Shown: positions 46,263-55,935 of the stretch, one piece after another
Layout of the letters: every line of letters begins with the position of its first letter
How positions within the stretch are numbered: the first letter of the stretch is position 1
Assembly (NCBI GenBank): GCA_021018995.1
Contig: CM037590.1
Location: 38,008,287-38,072,286 of the forward strand
Direction: 5' to 3'
Length of the DNA: 64,000 bases
Origin: Chloranthus sessilifolius
Lineage: Eukaryota > Streptophyta > Magnoliopsida > Chloranthales > Chloranthaceae
Notes under the pieces: generated by a model
The model's input: only the letters and a program-made list of their open reading frames with translations
Told to the model about the DNA's origin: nothing
Database searches by the model: none
Translations under genes and position numbers: made by a program

Positions 46263-46558
46263 CTGCATAATTGCAAAAAAAAATACATTACAAAAAATAA
46301 AAAATAAAAAAAATCACATTATCGACAGATAATTTAACTAATCGGTTGATAATTTAAATTAGCGGCCGATAATGTAACTTATCGGTCGATAATTTAAATT
46401 ATCGTCCGCTAATGTACATTATCGATCGACTATTTAAATTATCGTCCGATAAGTTACATCGTCGGACGATAATTTCCATCGTCGGACGACAAGCTAATTT
46501 TACATTAATTTGTAAAGAATTGATTTTGTTCTAAATTTGAAAAGTCTTGGTTTGGTAC
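46263..46558 (-). other. Intron of the ULP-like gene, filled by array C
   Basis: Donor AAG|GTACC at 46558 and acceptor ATGCAG ending at 46263 join exons in phase 0. About 170 of 296 bases are the 20-bp palindromic array. Confidence 0.7.
46321..46492. repeat. 20-bp palindromic array C of the MULE (intronic)
   Basis: Eight to nine units at an exact 20-bp period, consensus TAATTTAAATTATCGGTCGA. Later units drift to ACATCGTCGGACGA. The variant differs from arrays A and B. Confidence 0.93.
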
Positions 46559-47946
46559 CTTTCTTAAATGAGAGATGACAGCATCAAGATCCTTCCGTAT
46601 TGCTTTATTTTCTTCTTGTAAGGCCTTCTTATCTCTCCCTAGTTGTTCAATGGTGAGTGCTTGCCCTTTGAGCAGCGTAAATGCACGCCGGAATTCTTTT
46701 TTCATTTCTTTTACAGCTATGCGGAGCGTCTTGCATTCTTTTCTTAGTTCCGTCACTTCTTTGGTTAGGTGCGGTTGCCTAACTGGCTGCTCTCTTGTTA
46801 GCTGGGGCATAATATCCGTTTTCGTTTTCGTCGCTGTAATCTTCGTCATCCTCATTGTCGTCATCTCGGCTAATCGGCTCTTCGGCTCTTTCTTCCGAAC
46901 GTGTCGCATGACTTGGGATATCATCATATTCATCTATATTTTCTTCGGAGTAAGACTCTTCTCTTTCCTCGGTCTCTTCCTTCTTATTTTCCATTTCTCT
47001 TCGAATAAAAAAGTATCGAACCCATTTATACTGTAATTCGTGCTTCTCAACTTCAAGCTCTAAAATCACTTTAGACTTAAGAAATTTTTCTCTATATAAA
47101 TTAGGATTACGGCTGAATTTCGGGCCTTCCCATTTCATTAGCCTTGGAAATGGTTCTTTAAGCCCAATAGGAGCGGTGGCGACTGCAGGAAAGTGCTCAA
47201 ACGCCCAAATCTGTAAGGCGATAGTGCATCCGTAGATGTTGTATTGCCCATTTTCTGACCTTTTCGCCATTTCCCTTCTGCCACTCGCTTTTGATATACT
47301 ATATAATAAATTATTATAAACTATCAGGCCCCACGGTAACTTGTTGAACTCTTCAATGTTATCTACTAATTCTAAGTACCGTGTATCTACTTCCTGGTAT
47401 GTGTCCGGAAGTAAAAAAGAACATACGAAAAATAATAATGATAGTTTCAAAAAATCATCGTTGGATAAATCAGCACTGTCAATAATTTCTTCAATACAAG
47501 ATCTTTTCGCCAACTTCCCCCGAAAGAATTTGTATCGAATAGTTGTTTCCTCTTTTACGGCCACCTTCTCAGACTCAGGTTCCGTCAACATGTTGAGGCC
47601 TAAAATCAAGGCTATATCGATCTGTTGCAGGAGTACATTGGTGTTCTTGACCTTGAAAACATTATCTTCAACCCAAAAACTTAAAATAGCGTCAACCAAG
47701 TCTCCAACGAATCCTAATTTCTCATTCATCCTAAATAGATGACCGAATACTGAATCATCTAATATTTTCTTTCTCTCTTCGTTACAGTGCATGTAAAATT
47801 TCCTAACACCAACTCCAGAACATTTTCCGATGGGCTTTAGAGTCATGGTCATTTTCAATCACTTAGTAGGAACTGCAATATAAATAAAAAGCAATTAATA
47901 AACAAAAGAAGTGATTTTGAAAAAACTACTAATCCCCTAACTTACC

Positions 47947-48066
47947 GATAACTTACCGATAATTTAAATTATCGGTCGATAATTTAAGTTAGCAATCGAT
48001 AATTTAAGTTATCGATCGATAATTTAAGTTATCGATCGCAAACTTAAATTATCGGTAAGTTATCGG
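47947..48066. repeat. 20-bp palindromic array D of the MULE, hairpin-like
   Basis: Five to six units TAATTTAAGTTATCGATCGA just upstream of the ULP-like start codon. The outer ends are inverted copies (CCGATAACTTACCGATAATT against AATTATCGGTAAGTTATCGG), so the whole 120 bp can fold on itself. Confidence 0.92.
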
Positions 48067-48332
48067 ATTAGGTGGGAAACATTGGGGATTACTAAATGTG
48101 CTGAAATGTAAAAAAAATAAATTACCTGGAAATGTAATGTGACCTTTGTGACCTTTTACCGCTTTGTCGCCGCTAAGTCGCCGCTCTCTTGTTTTTTTCA
48201 GAAAAGTTAAACTTAAAAAGTAACAGTAACTAATGATATGTAAAAGTAGCTTTTATACTCTCTTTTAAAGGGCGGTGGAATTTTTTTTTTTATATTATTT
48301 AAAATAGGTTCTTGCTGACGTGGAGCAGGCGG

Positions 48333-48432
48333 AGGCGGCTAGGCTTGAAGCTGATCATTAATGCAACGGTTGAAACTATAGAGCCGTTTCTGCAAATACG
48401 CAAACATATAGGGCCGAAAGTGCAAATGTTCC
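48333..48432 (-). repeat. Right terminal inverted repeat of the MULE
   Basis: Reverse complement of the left TIR, ending in CCCTATATGTTTGCG and CACTTTCGG motifs when read inward from 48432. The target duplication TTATTTTAA follows. Confidence 0.92.
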
Positions 48433-48799
48433 TTATTTTAAAGATCAAAATGCAATAACATAGTTCAATTAAGGAATGATGGCTCTGGCGGACATTTAAA
48501 CACCAAAATGGTGTTTAAACACTCTTCCACCGTTAAATCAAACTTTGGATCTCATTAACATGGGATCTACTATTATGTCATGTGATGTGTATTAGTGATC
48601 AATTTAATTACGGTGACAATTTATTATTGAGTAAATTACCTTTCAACATCTGATCTTCCACACAGACAATATAGATTACTCATATCTTTGGCGTTGATCA
48701 TTTAAAATTTTAAATGATGGTCAGAGGGTTGGACCCTTTAATTTAAAGGGTCATTAAATGACCTTTTATAAGATATAAGGGTCACATAATGGCTGTCAA

Positions 48800-49110
48800 T
48801 GAGTTGGGTCGGATCACAATTTTAGCTGTCGAATAAAACAATTTGCGAACGCCCAACCTCAATCAACCCAACCCGAGCTGAAAATCCGACCTGACCCGAT
48901 AAAATCCCTATTTAACATTTTATACACACAAGCTATCGGGTTGGGTCGGGTTCACTTGACCTGGTTGGGAAAATACCTAACCTCGATTTGACCCGACACG
49001 ACCTCTTGGTCAACCCAACCTGAAGGTCAGGTCGGATGTCTCAGGCCCGACCGAACATGACTCGACAGGTCCAGTTTATGTACCTAGTAGAATATCGGGT
49101 CGATCTGACC
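48800..49110. repeat. GGTCGGGTTGGG-rich repeat region
   Basis: Many copies of GGTCGGGT, TTGGGTCGG and their complements (CAACCCGACC, ACCCGAC) are mixed on both strands over 300 bp. A related region lies at 61330-62010. The element type is not determined. Confidence 0.6.
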
Positions 49111-49139
49111 CGTTCTAGCACTGAACAAAAAACCAGTCG

Positions 49140-49415
49140 GATCCCCAACCCTAAAATCTCTTCATCGGAAAGGAAGTCTTTGCTCTTTCACTGTGTCTGT
49201 GTCACACCCAACCACTCCTCCGTCACCCTCAAAATCCCTAAAATTTCCCCCTTCAACCCCTAAAGTGCTTTTGTCTAAAATCTCCCCATTTGCTTCTCTC
49301 TCTCTCTCTCTCCCTCACGCTTAGATCTCTCCGATCGTCACTCAAATCCCTAGTCATTCTATCGCGCAATCAAATTCAAAAAATCTCTCAATCTATCCCT
49401 ATTTTTCTCTCAAAG
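49140..49415 (+). promoter_or_regulatory. Candidate 5'UTR exon of the gene at 59216
   Basis: Pyrimidine-rich leader-like DNA with (CT)8 at about 49295-49312, ending CTCTCAAAG|GTACGT, a strong donor at 49416. The acceptor GAATCAG ends at 59167, just before the coding exon on the same strand. The link is inference from splice sites and leader-like composition. Confidence 0.35.
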
Positions 49416-50316
49416 GTACGTTTTTGCAACTTTGTTTTTCCACCCTCTGTATTTTCTTTTTTTTGATGATTCACCCTCTGTATTTTCATTATTATTATTT
49501 TCTTTATGCGATAATTTTGAGCAGATTTTCCTCTTTTTTAGGAAATTTATCCCTTCACATCAACGACTCAACGAAGTCATTTTGTATTTTTTTTGCGGTA
49601 AGTGAAATTCTTTTTCTTCTTTTAAAAAGAAAAAGAATATGAATTAAGGCTCTGTTTTTTTGCGGTAAGCGAAATTCTTTTTCTTTTTCTTAGATTGAAT
49701 ATGAATTAAGGCTCTGTTTGGCAACGCTTAACGCTGGTGGGGAGCTGCGGAGCGGGTTTAGGGTTTAGGTTATATGATATTAGCCGATGAACGCATGTGC
49801 AAAGTGAAGTTCATCTGTGAACGCATAGGAGCACCCGATACCAGTTTTCAACTGCTCTTGAGGGGAGCGGCCAGGGCACGGGCGCACGTCCATCCGTCTC
49901 ATTCCCAAAGCAGCCTAAACTTCCGTGTAGTTAGCACAAACGTCATCAATAGTGCTCCTTATCTATCCACTACTTCAAACTTATCCAAGCAACGATACTT
50001 AACATATGATGGATGGACTTTTTAGTTGCCCGTTAAGTTTTGTAGATCATTCACTATTGGGCTATTGATCACATGGTTAATATTCAATTTGCAATGCCAT
50101 GGTTATGCTATACCCAATGGTTACATATATATTACTAAAAGTTCATTGACATGAAATTTTGTGCTTCTAATACCTATCTTTATTTACAAAAAAATTTTGG
50201 GTCCCAATATTTTTATTTAAATATGCAGGCTTTTTTATCCCAAAAAATGTATTTAATCCCACAAAATTTTCAAGTCCCAGAACTTGTGGAAATCATCTTT
50301 TCATTGGCTCAATGGG
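49416..50316. other. Non-coding stretch, possible intron
   Basis: T-rich DNA after the candidate donor. GCGGTAAGYGAAATTCTTTTT occurs twice near 49596 and 49661. No gene seen. Confidence 0.4.
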
Positions 50317-50324
50317 ATGGTAGG

Positions 50325-50533
50325 CATGGGTAAAAAATTTGGAAAACCGGTACGTATCGTCCAACTCCAAAACCGATACATACCGGACAATACGTATCGG
50401 TTTCGGACGATACATTGGTATGTATCATCCGGTATTTTGGGTTTTTGTATGGGAGGCACCGATACGGTACCTTGAATGTACTGTATCGGTGAGGTCCAAA
50501 ACCGATACGTATCGGACGATATTTTGATCTATG
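50325..50533. mobile_element. Small hAT-like MITE with CGATACGTATCG palindromes
   Basis: 209 bp. The ends CATGGGTAAAAA and (inverted) CATAGATCAAAA are similar. ATGGTAGG is a perfect 8-bp target duplication (50317-50324 and 50534-50541). The interior is a dense set of CGATACGTATCGG-type palindromes and halves (ACCGATACA, GTATCGGTTTCGG, CCGATACGG). Confidence 0.75.
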
Positions 50534-50880
50534 ATGGTAGGTATCATGATGGTGGTGAGCGTTAATCTCTTTAGATACAATACTGGAGCCGTCCTCCCAT
50601 AGATATGGAAGGTAAAAAGCACACACTGATTTGAATGTTCATAAGTAGTTCGCATGGTTTGACTATAAATTTGATTGACTGTGTACCACCCTTGCTGTTC
50701 ACATTTACCTAATCCCAACTTTTGGCGGTATTCCATGTGGATACCTAATAGTAAATCTTAGAGTAAATAGAAGTTGGCATGTCGGTGGCAAGAATTTTGA
50801 GGTCCCAAGAACTGTAAAAGTCATTTTTTTTTTTATGGATTCAAGGGGATGGAATGTATCATGCCGGTGGCGAGAACCAA

Positions 50881-51897
50881 TGATTGGGACAATATGATTA
50901 AGAGCGTTGGATTTGGGCCGCAAAAGATTTTCCAGCGTCGGAAGGAGCGGGAGGGAAATCAGAGTCGAAGAACCGGAAGAAACTAAGAATTTGGAGGGTG
51001 TTTTGATCGATCGATCGATCCTAGAAAGTCGATCGATCAATTGACCATTGTGGCTTCTGAATTTTTGGTGAATTTTTGTTCTCAGTCGATCGATCGAATG
51101 TGAACTGAAGCTTTAAGCGATTTATAACTTTATAAATCGATTTCAGAATCGATCGATTGATTTGTCGCATAAGTGAGATCCACCAAAGACGGAATTTAGT
51201 TTTTTTGGGGGCAAACTTGTCTTTTAGTGTTTACTTATTTTAGGGTTTTCTTCTTTTGAGACCTACTATATACGGTCCTTATAACTTGGTAATAGGGGAT
51301 GATTAATGAATGAAAAATTGAGAGCTTGCTTTTGTGCAAACCCTAGAAGGCTTGTGCAGAGTTTTCGATCGAAAGAGTGAATCTTTCAAAACTTGAGGAG
51401 TGAATCTTCATTTCTCGTGCAACTTGGTACGAAGTCGACGTACAGCCTTGGTGAGAAGCCTCGTGTGAAGCCGTGGAGCCCTATCTTCCTCTTCTATCAT
51501 TTTTTCTAATTATTGTCTGGTAATATCTTCCCTATTTGGTTTGATAAAAATCCATAACCCCAAACCCTTATTAATTTGTATCTTTTGATCTACCCCTTTT
51601 TGGATGAATTAATCCTTTGAGCCTTTGTTTTCAACAAGAGGAGTCAATAGACGATCCTGCAATTGTCATTTGGTGCCCTAAAATAGATCGAAACTCGAAT
51701 TCTTTCATCGAAGCCGTTTTTCTTGATCGAAGAATTTTAATGCATGCAGACGCTAAAATGGAATTATTCTAGTTATTTTTAATTGAATTCATTAAATTAT
51801 TTTGTGTTTGAGTGATTTCGAATATTTCCGTTATTCAATTTAATATGAAATTAATCTCAACTTGCATTAATTAGGGTTTAGCGTTTGCCCTGCATCA
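50881..51897 (+). mobile_element. 5' LTR of the 50881-56964 element
   Basis: It begins TGATTGGGACAATATG and ends CCTGCATCA (1017 bp). A TATA-like CTATATACGG lies near 51268. TCGATCGATCGATC-type motifs lie at 51005-51155, upstream of it. The right LTR has matching motifs at about 56040-56222. Confidence 0.92.
51005..51155 (+). repeat. TCGATCGATC cluster in LTR U3
   Basis: Four to five copies of GATCGATCGATC-like self-complementary motifs lie 110-260 bp upstream of the LTR TATA-like box, as in the LTRs at 7519 and 9401. Confidence 0.85.
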
Positions 51898-52030
51898 GAT
51901 TTGGTATCAGAGAACGGTCTAGTTTAGGATTGCTAGTACCCGTACTAAGTTTTAGGTTTTCTTGCATATAGGTGTGTTAGTGTTTTCTACCTTGGGTGTC
52001 ATAATGAATCCGAAATAATTAGCCGCTTTC

Positions 52031-52975
52031 ATGGAAAGCTTTAGCACCCAGATGGTTGCCATACAAACCCAATTGCAAAATCAACAAGCCCAGCAGGTTG
52101 ATTTAGCGGCGCAACTTCAAGAGTTGTCTAGATCGATTCATGGTGAACATCATAGAGTTAATTTGGATGAGAGGAGGGATCTTCCTAGGAGTGAAAATCG
52201 TCTTGACCCGGATGAGAGAGTCACAAAGTCAGTTAAGGTTGATATTCTCACTTTCGAAGGAAAGATGGACCCCAAAATCTATATAGATTGGGCAGCCGCA
52301 ATGGGTCATTATTTCGAATGGTATGAAATGTCGGATGAGCGAAAAGTTCGGTTTGCCAAGATGAAACTCGTAGGACAAGTCAATCTTTATTGGACAAGTG
52401 TGGAATGACACCGAGAAGCTCTCGAACGCAAACCCATCACCACATGGGCAAACATGAAAGAGAAATTTTATGATAATATGTTCCCTTGTCCTACAACCAA
52501 CGACTCATTGGTCAATGGCATGGTTTGAAACAGAGAAACATGTCTGTTTAAGAGTATATCAATAAGGTTGAGGAGTATTTACTTCGAGCTAACGCCTATG
52601 AGAGTCCACATGTCACCTTATCTAGGTTTTGCACTAGCCTACGTCCGGAGTTACGAAAAGAACTCATTCATCACCCTGTTGAAGATTTAGAAGAGTGTTA
52701 TGCCAGAGTGATAGAGTTAGAGAGGTATCTCGATGCTCCAGTTAGTGATCGATGTAAATCCTCCAATCTTGAGTTTCGATCTAATCCTACTGAAAGAGCG
52801 AATAATGCCTATAGTCAATCCCTAAAACCCGTGAATCCTCAGATTGATAAGGGAAAGGACAACTGATCGAGAATTCTAGGCACACACCACAATAGTGTTA
52901 TAAGTGTCAAGGCTTTGATCACTTCGCATCTCAATGTCCCAGGAAAACCCAAACCTTGATTATTCAGGAGTATAC
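52031..52975 (+). pseudogene. Gag of the 50881-56964 element, broken
   Basis: The plus-strand frame from 52031 encodes a coiled N-terminus (QTQLQNQQAQQVDLAAQL) and the gag HYFEWYEMSDERKVRFAKM segment. It stops at 52411; further stops and frame changes follow. The zinc knuckle CYKCQGFDHFASQC lies near 52900. The solo LTR at 52982 splits the frame soon after. It is related by eye to gag of the elements at 21250 and 6842. Confidence 0.85.
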
Positions 52976-52981
52976 TGAGAA

Positions 52982-55227
52982 TGTAACGACCTGAAATTTC
53001 CAAGCCGAAACGTGGAGATTTCCGGGTCGCTAGATCATAGATCGCAATCCATATACATAATTTTCCCTAGTATCAATAGAGGTCGAGCAATTATAATTGA
53101 AATAAACGTTCAGCATAAAGAAATAAATATTAGTTCAACGAATACCACCGGTGACGGCCGTATGTCACCTAAACAGTGGTAGTTAAAACAATGCAACCAA
53201 TATTCTGATAACATCCAAAGATTGTACCAAGTAAAAAAGACTGAAATCAATTAAGGATAGAAACTCTCCGGCGGAAGGTCTTCCTCGTCTTCCGGTACCA
53301 AATTGGGGCCCTTGTCAGTCTCGTTACCTGTGACACATAGTGTCGGGGTGAGCTAAAAGTTCCACGAGCTTAGTAGGTAAATCACAATACCAATTACATT
53401 TTATTCAATCAAACAAGGTTTTCAATGACTATTTTGATATCGATATTCAAAATTCAAAGTTTAGAAGGCCTTACTATCATATTCAAGATTTAATTTCTAA
53501 GCGATTGTCTAGTCGGAATTATTTCATATTTCACCGACATAGAATTAATATGACATTCATTACATTTTATATGCAACGCATTAGGTTTATGCATGACTTA
53601 AATAGTAACTTAAGAATCTCTAACACAAGTATAACACTTGAGCCAGAGGCAGTTGATGGGAATCCTAACCATCGTTATTCATGAACACTTTTTCAGTATG
53701 CCCAAGCTCCTGCGTTGTGAGGAATACTTGGACGGTTCAGAGGCCGCGTCATGGTTCAGTAGGTGCCGTCACACAGGATTCGTTCAAATCAACTTTTCAA
53801 ATCACATGCGCATTATAAAACATAATTCCACATGCATAAGACAGCTAATTCAAAATTTTGATGAAATCTTCAATAATCAATGAGTGTTCAATGAGTTCCA
53901 TTATTCGATAGATTCTAATATTCAATGAGAGAGTTCGATGAGATTCAATATTCGATGAATTCTAACTTTCAATGAGAATTTAATGCGTTTCCAATGTTCA
54001 AAGAGGTATGACATTCAATGGGGGTTCAATGTGTTCAATATTCAATGGTTCAATATTTAATTGAGAGCTCTATATTCTAAACATGTCACAATTTCAATGT
54101 GCATTCAATCAATTTCAAATACACAACAATGTACAACGATCAATGATTTCAATATTCTATACTAGTAATCAGGGCCACTTTCTAATTTGACGATTACTAA
54201 ATAACCATGATTTAAAAGACAAAACGTAACAGTGCATTGTAATTCCCCTACCTTGGTCCTAGCGTCACGAGATGATCCTATCGATGGCGATCGGTTTCCC
54301 TCTCTACATTACATACGCAAGTGATGCATCAACGATTGATCATAATTTCGATAATCGAAAGTACTTAACACCACTTCGAAAAGAGGACTGAAAAGACACT
54401 CTAATCTAACTCGCTCGAGTGACGAGTAGGTGTCGCTTGAGCGACTTATCACAGAACCATTTCTGTGCAGTATTCAATATCTCGCTCGAGCGACAACCAA
54501 ATTCGCTCGAGTGAGATTTGGCCGAAAATTTGCTCTTGATTCTGAAGCGTTCTCGCTCGAGCGAAAGTAAATCTCACTAGAGCGACCTTGTGCGAGTATG
54601 AAGTAAACTCTATTTCCTTTTCTAGCTCGAAATGAAACTTGAATTACATATGTGAAACCAAACACTTTTCTTTAACTAGAACCTAAATTTCTCGAAAATG
54701 GAACCGTAATAAGGAACAATGATGTTTACCTTTTGGGGTGTGAACGGTAGATTTGATGCTTGAGGTGATTTGGGTCGACAACTCTCGTCCGTCCGGTGCT
54801 CCTATCTTTTCCCTCCTTGATCCAGATGGTGGAAGAGATCAAAGAGTTTCTTGTGGAAGAAACACCCGAAAGATTTTAGGATGAAGGAGATCGAGGAGAA
54901 ATTCTCTGAGAGGAAAAAGAAAGGTTTTTCTTATGGTTATTTCTTAAGGAGAATTTTCGAAGGTTATGACTAGGTTTCTCCGCAAGCACTTTTCTATCCC
55001 TTAAGGAGATTATTCGGTGTTAAGCTGACACACCAATGAAGGGTGTGCAGGTTTTTACCTCAAAGTCCAAAATAATGGTTCAAAACTTATGTATTAAGTT
55101 TCGAATCTCTGACCTCTTACCTATAACTCAAGCCTCTAACTAGTAGGCTACCACATAACTTGTGTTAACTAAGGACTTAATTAATTATTAATCACAAATA
55201 CCGCATAAGAAAATCTGGGTCGTTATA
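52982..55227. mobile_element. 2.2-kb solo LTR nested in a gypsy element
   Basis: It starts TGTAACGACC and ends GGTCGTTATA (CA changed to TA). GAGAA is a perfect target duplication (52977-52981 and 55228-55232). No coding sequence. The interior has the TTCAATGAG/ATTCAATATTC vocabulary also found at 4210-5110 and a TCGCTCGAGCGA cluster. Confidence 0.88.
54411..54584. repeat. TCGCTCGAGCGA palindrome cluster
   Basis: Six copies at about 54411, 54433, 54482, 54503, 54552 and 54573: two perfect palindromes, the others with one or two changes such as TCGCTCGAGTGA. Sequence between copies is not conserved. Confidence 0.93.
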
Positions 55228-55272
55228 GAGAAAGAGGACAATGAGTTAAAAGAAGTGTAAGGACCTATTGAA

Positions 55273-55935
55273 ATGGTAAGTGACGAGGAGGATGAGATTC
55301 CTGTGAAAACCGTAGGTTGTATTAGGAAAATTTCTATTCCCGAAGTGGGTGGTTGTAGTGTGTCCATACCGCATGAGTTGTTAGAGTCTGTAAGAACGTG
55401 TCAACATTTTAACTTGCATGGGATTAACAATCAAATTTTATTAAATGATGAAAATACACAGAATGTCACTAACATAACGAATTTGTTTAATGAGTTTAAT
55501 AATGACAATTTTGTGTTAATTCATGATAGTCCCGAGCATGTGAAACTTTCTCCGATATTGAAAAGAGGTAATGATGGAAGTCTAGACTTTCCTCTAGAGA
55601 AGGGTAATCATCAGATAGTTGCGGTGGAAGATCTTACACTTATTCTAGATCCTGCAATTATGTCCTTTGACCCATTCCTTGTTACCCACACAATCAAGTC
55701 AAGCCCATTTAACCAATTCATAACCCGTACCCTACTTGTGCAATATGAGAAGAGGTTGGATGAGAAGGTTTTAGAGTTTCCAAACTTCACTACCAATGTG
55801 GATAAACGTCATGCATACCTCACAACATGGAAAGGCAAATCGGGAGCTGAGCATTCAAAGCATACCATACGTGGGTTCTACAACTTATCGGAGATGAGTT
55901 CTCCCACTCGAGGAGAATTGATGGGGACATCATGA
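55273..55935 (+). CDS. Unknown ORF of the non-autonomous gypsy element
   Basis: A 220-codon open frame from ATG 55273 (MVSDEEDEIPVKTVGCIRK) to a stop just inside the right LTR. Composition is ordinary and protein-like (mixed hydrophobic and charged, NVTNITNLFNEFNNDNF, FPNFTTNVDKRHAYL). I see no protease DSG, reverse-transcriptase YxDD or integrase motif. It occupies the place of pol, downstream of the gag knuckle. A stop (TAA) separates it from the gag-linked frame at about 55258. It may be a captured or highly diverged sequence; no function is assigned. Confidence 0.5.
   Translation: MVSDEEDEIPVKTVGCIRKISIPEVGGCSVSIPHELLESVRTCQHFNLHGINNQILLNDENTQNVTNITNLFNEFNNDNFVLIHDSPEHVKLSPILKRGNDGSLDFPLEKGNHQIVAVEDLTLILDPAIMSFDPFLVTHTIKSSPFNQFITRTLLVQYEKRLDEKVLEFPNFTTNVDKRHAYLTTWKGKSGAEHSKHTIRGFYNLSEMSSPTRGELMGTS

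Larger units (their letters stand above)
44704..47852 (-). pseudogene. DUF1985-like / ULP1-like cysteine protease gene of the MULE
   Basis: Spliced minus-strand gene. Exon 1 starts at ATG 47852 (an in-frame stop lies just upstream) and encodes a DUF1985-like domain (NIEEFNKLPWGLIVYNNLLY, then YNIYGCTIALQIWAFEHFPA) and an acidic stretch. A frame change near 46800 leads into a coiled coil ending at 46559 (AAG|GTACC). Exon 46262-45484 has a 14-residue Pro/Gln repeat (HQSSAPKPTAPQPS type, about six units), a frame shift near 45950-46000, and the protease opening (RSWLDNEVIDAYSRVF). Exon 45369-45184 has an in-frame TGA at a probable Trp. Exon 45090-44704 holds the catalytic set HWALA, DP, QENGWDCGVYVLKY. 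His, Asp, Gln and Cys are all present. ULP1-type enzymes cleave SUMO; the role in MULEs is unknown. Splice sites keep phase 0 throughout. Confidence 0.85.
40455..48432 (+). mobile_element. Mutator-like element (TIR-MULE) with ULP/DUF1985 cargo
   Basis: 7978 bp. TTATTTTAA is a perfect 9-bp target duplication (40446-40454 and 48433-48441), the Mutator hallmark. The 100-bp terminal inverted repeats share, for example, CACTTTCGGCCCTATATGTT and AAGCCTAGCCGCCT. Inside are a MuDR-type transposase on + (about 41197-43815) and, convergent to it, a DUF1985-like/ULP1-like gene on - (47852-44704). Four arrays of a 20-bp palindromic unit fill the non-coding gaps. ULP-carrying MULEs are known (Kaonashi in Arabidopsis, CUMULE in melon). 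Both genes carry stops or frame shifts, so this copy looks non-autonomous now. Confidence 0.95.

Noticed and set aside
40787..48066. CRISPR array
   Set aside because: The 20-bp units are contiguous with no unique spacers, and the DNA is plant nuclear with introns and transposons.
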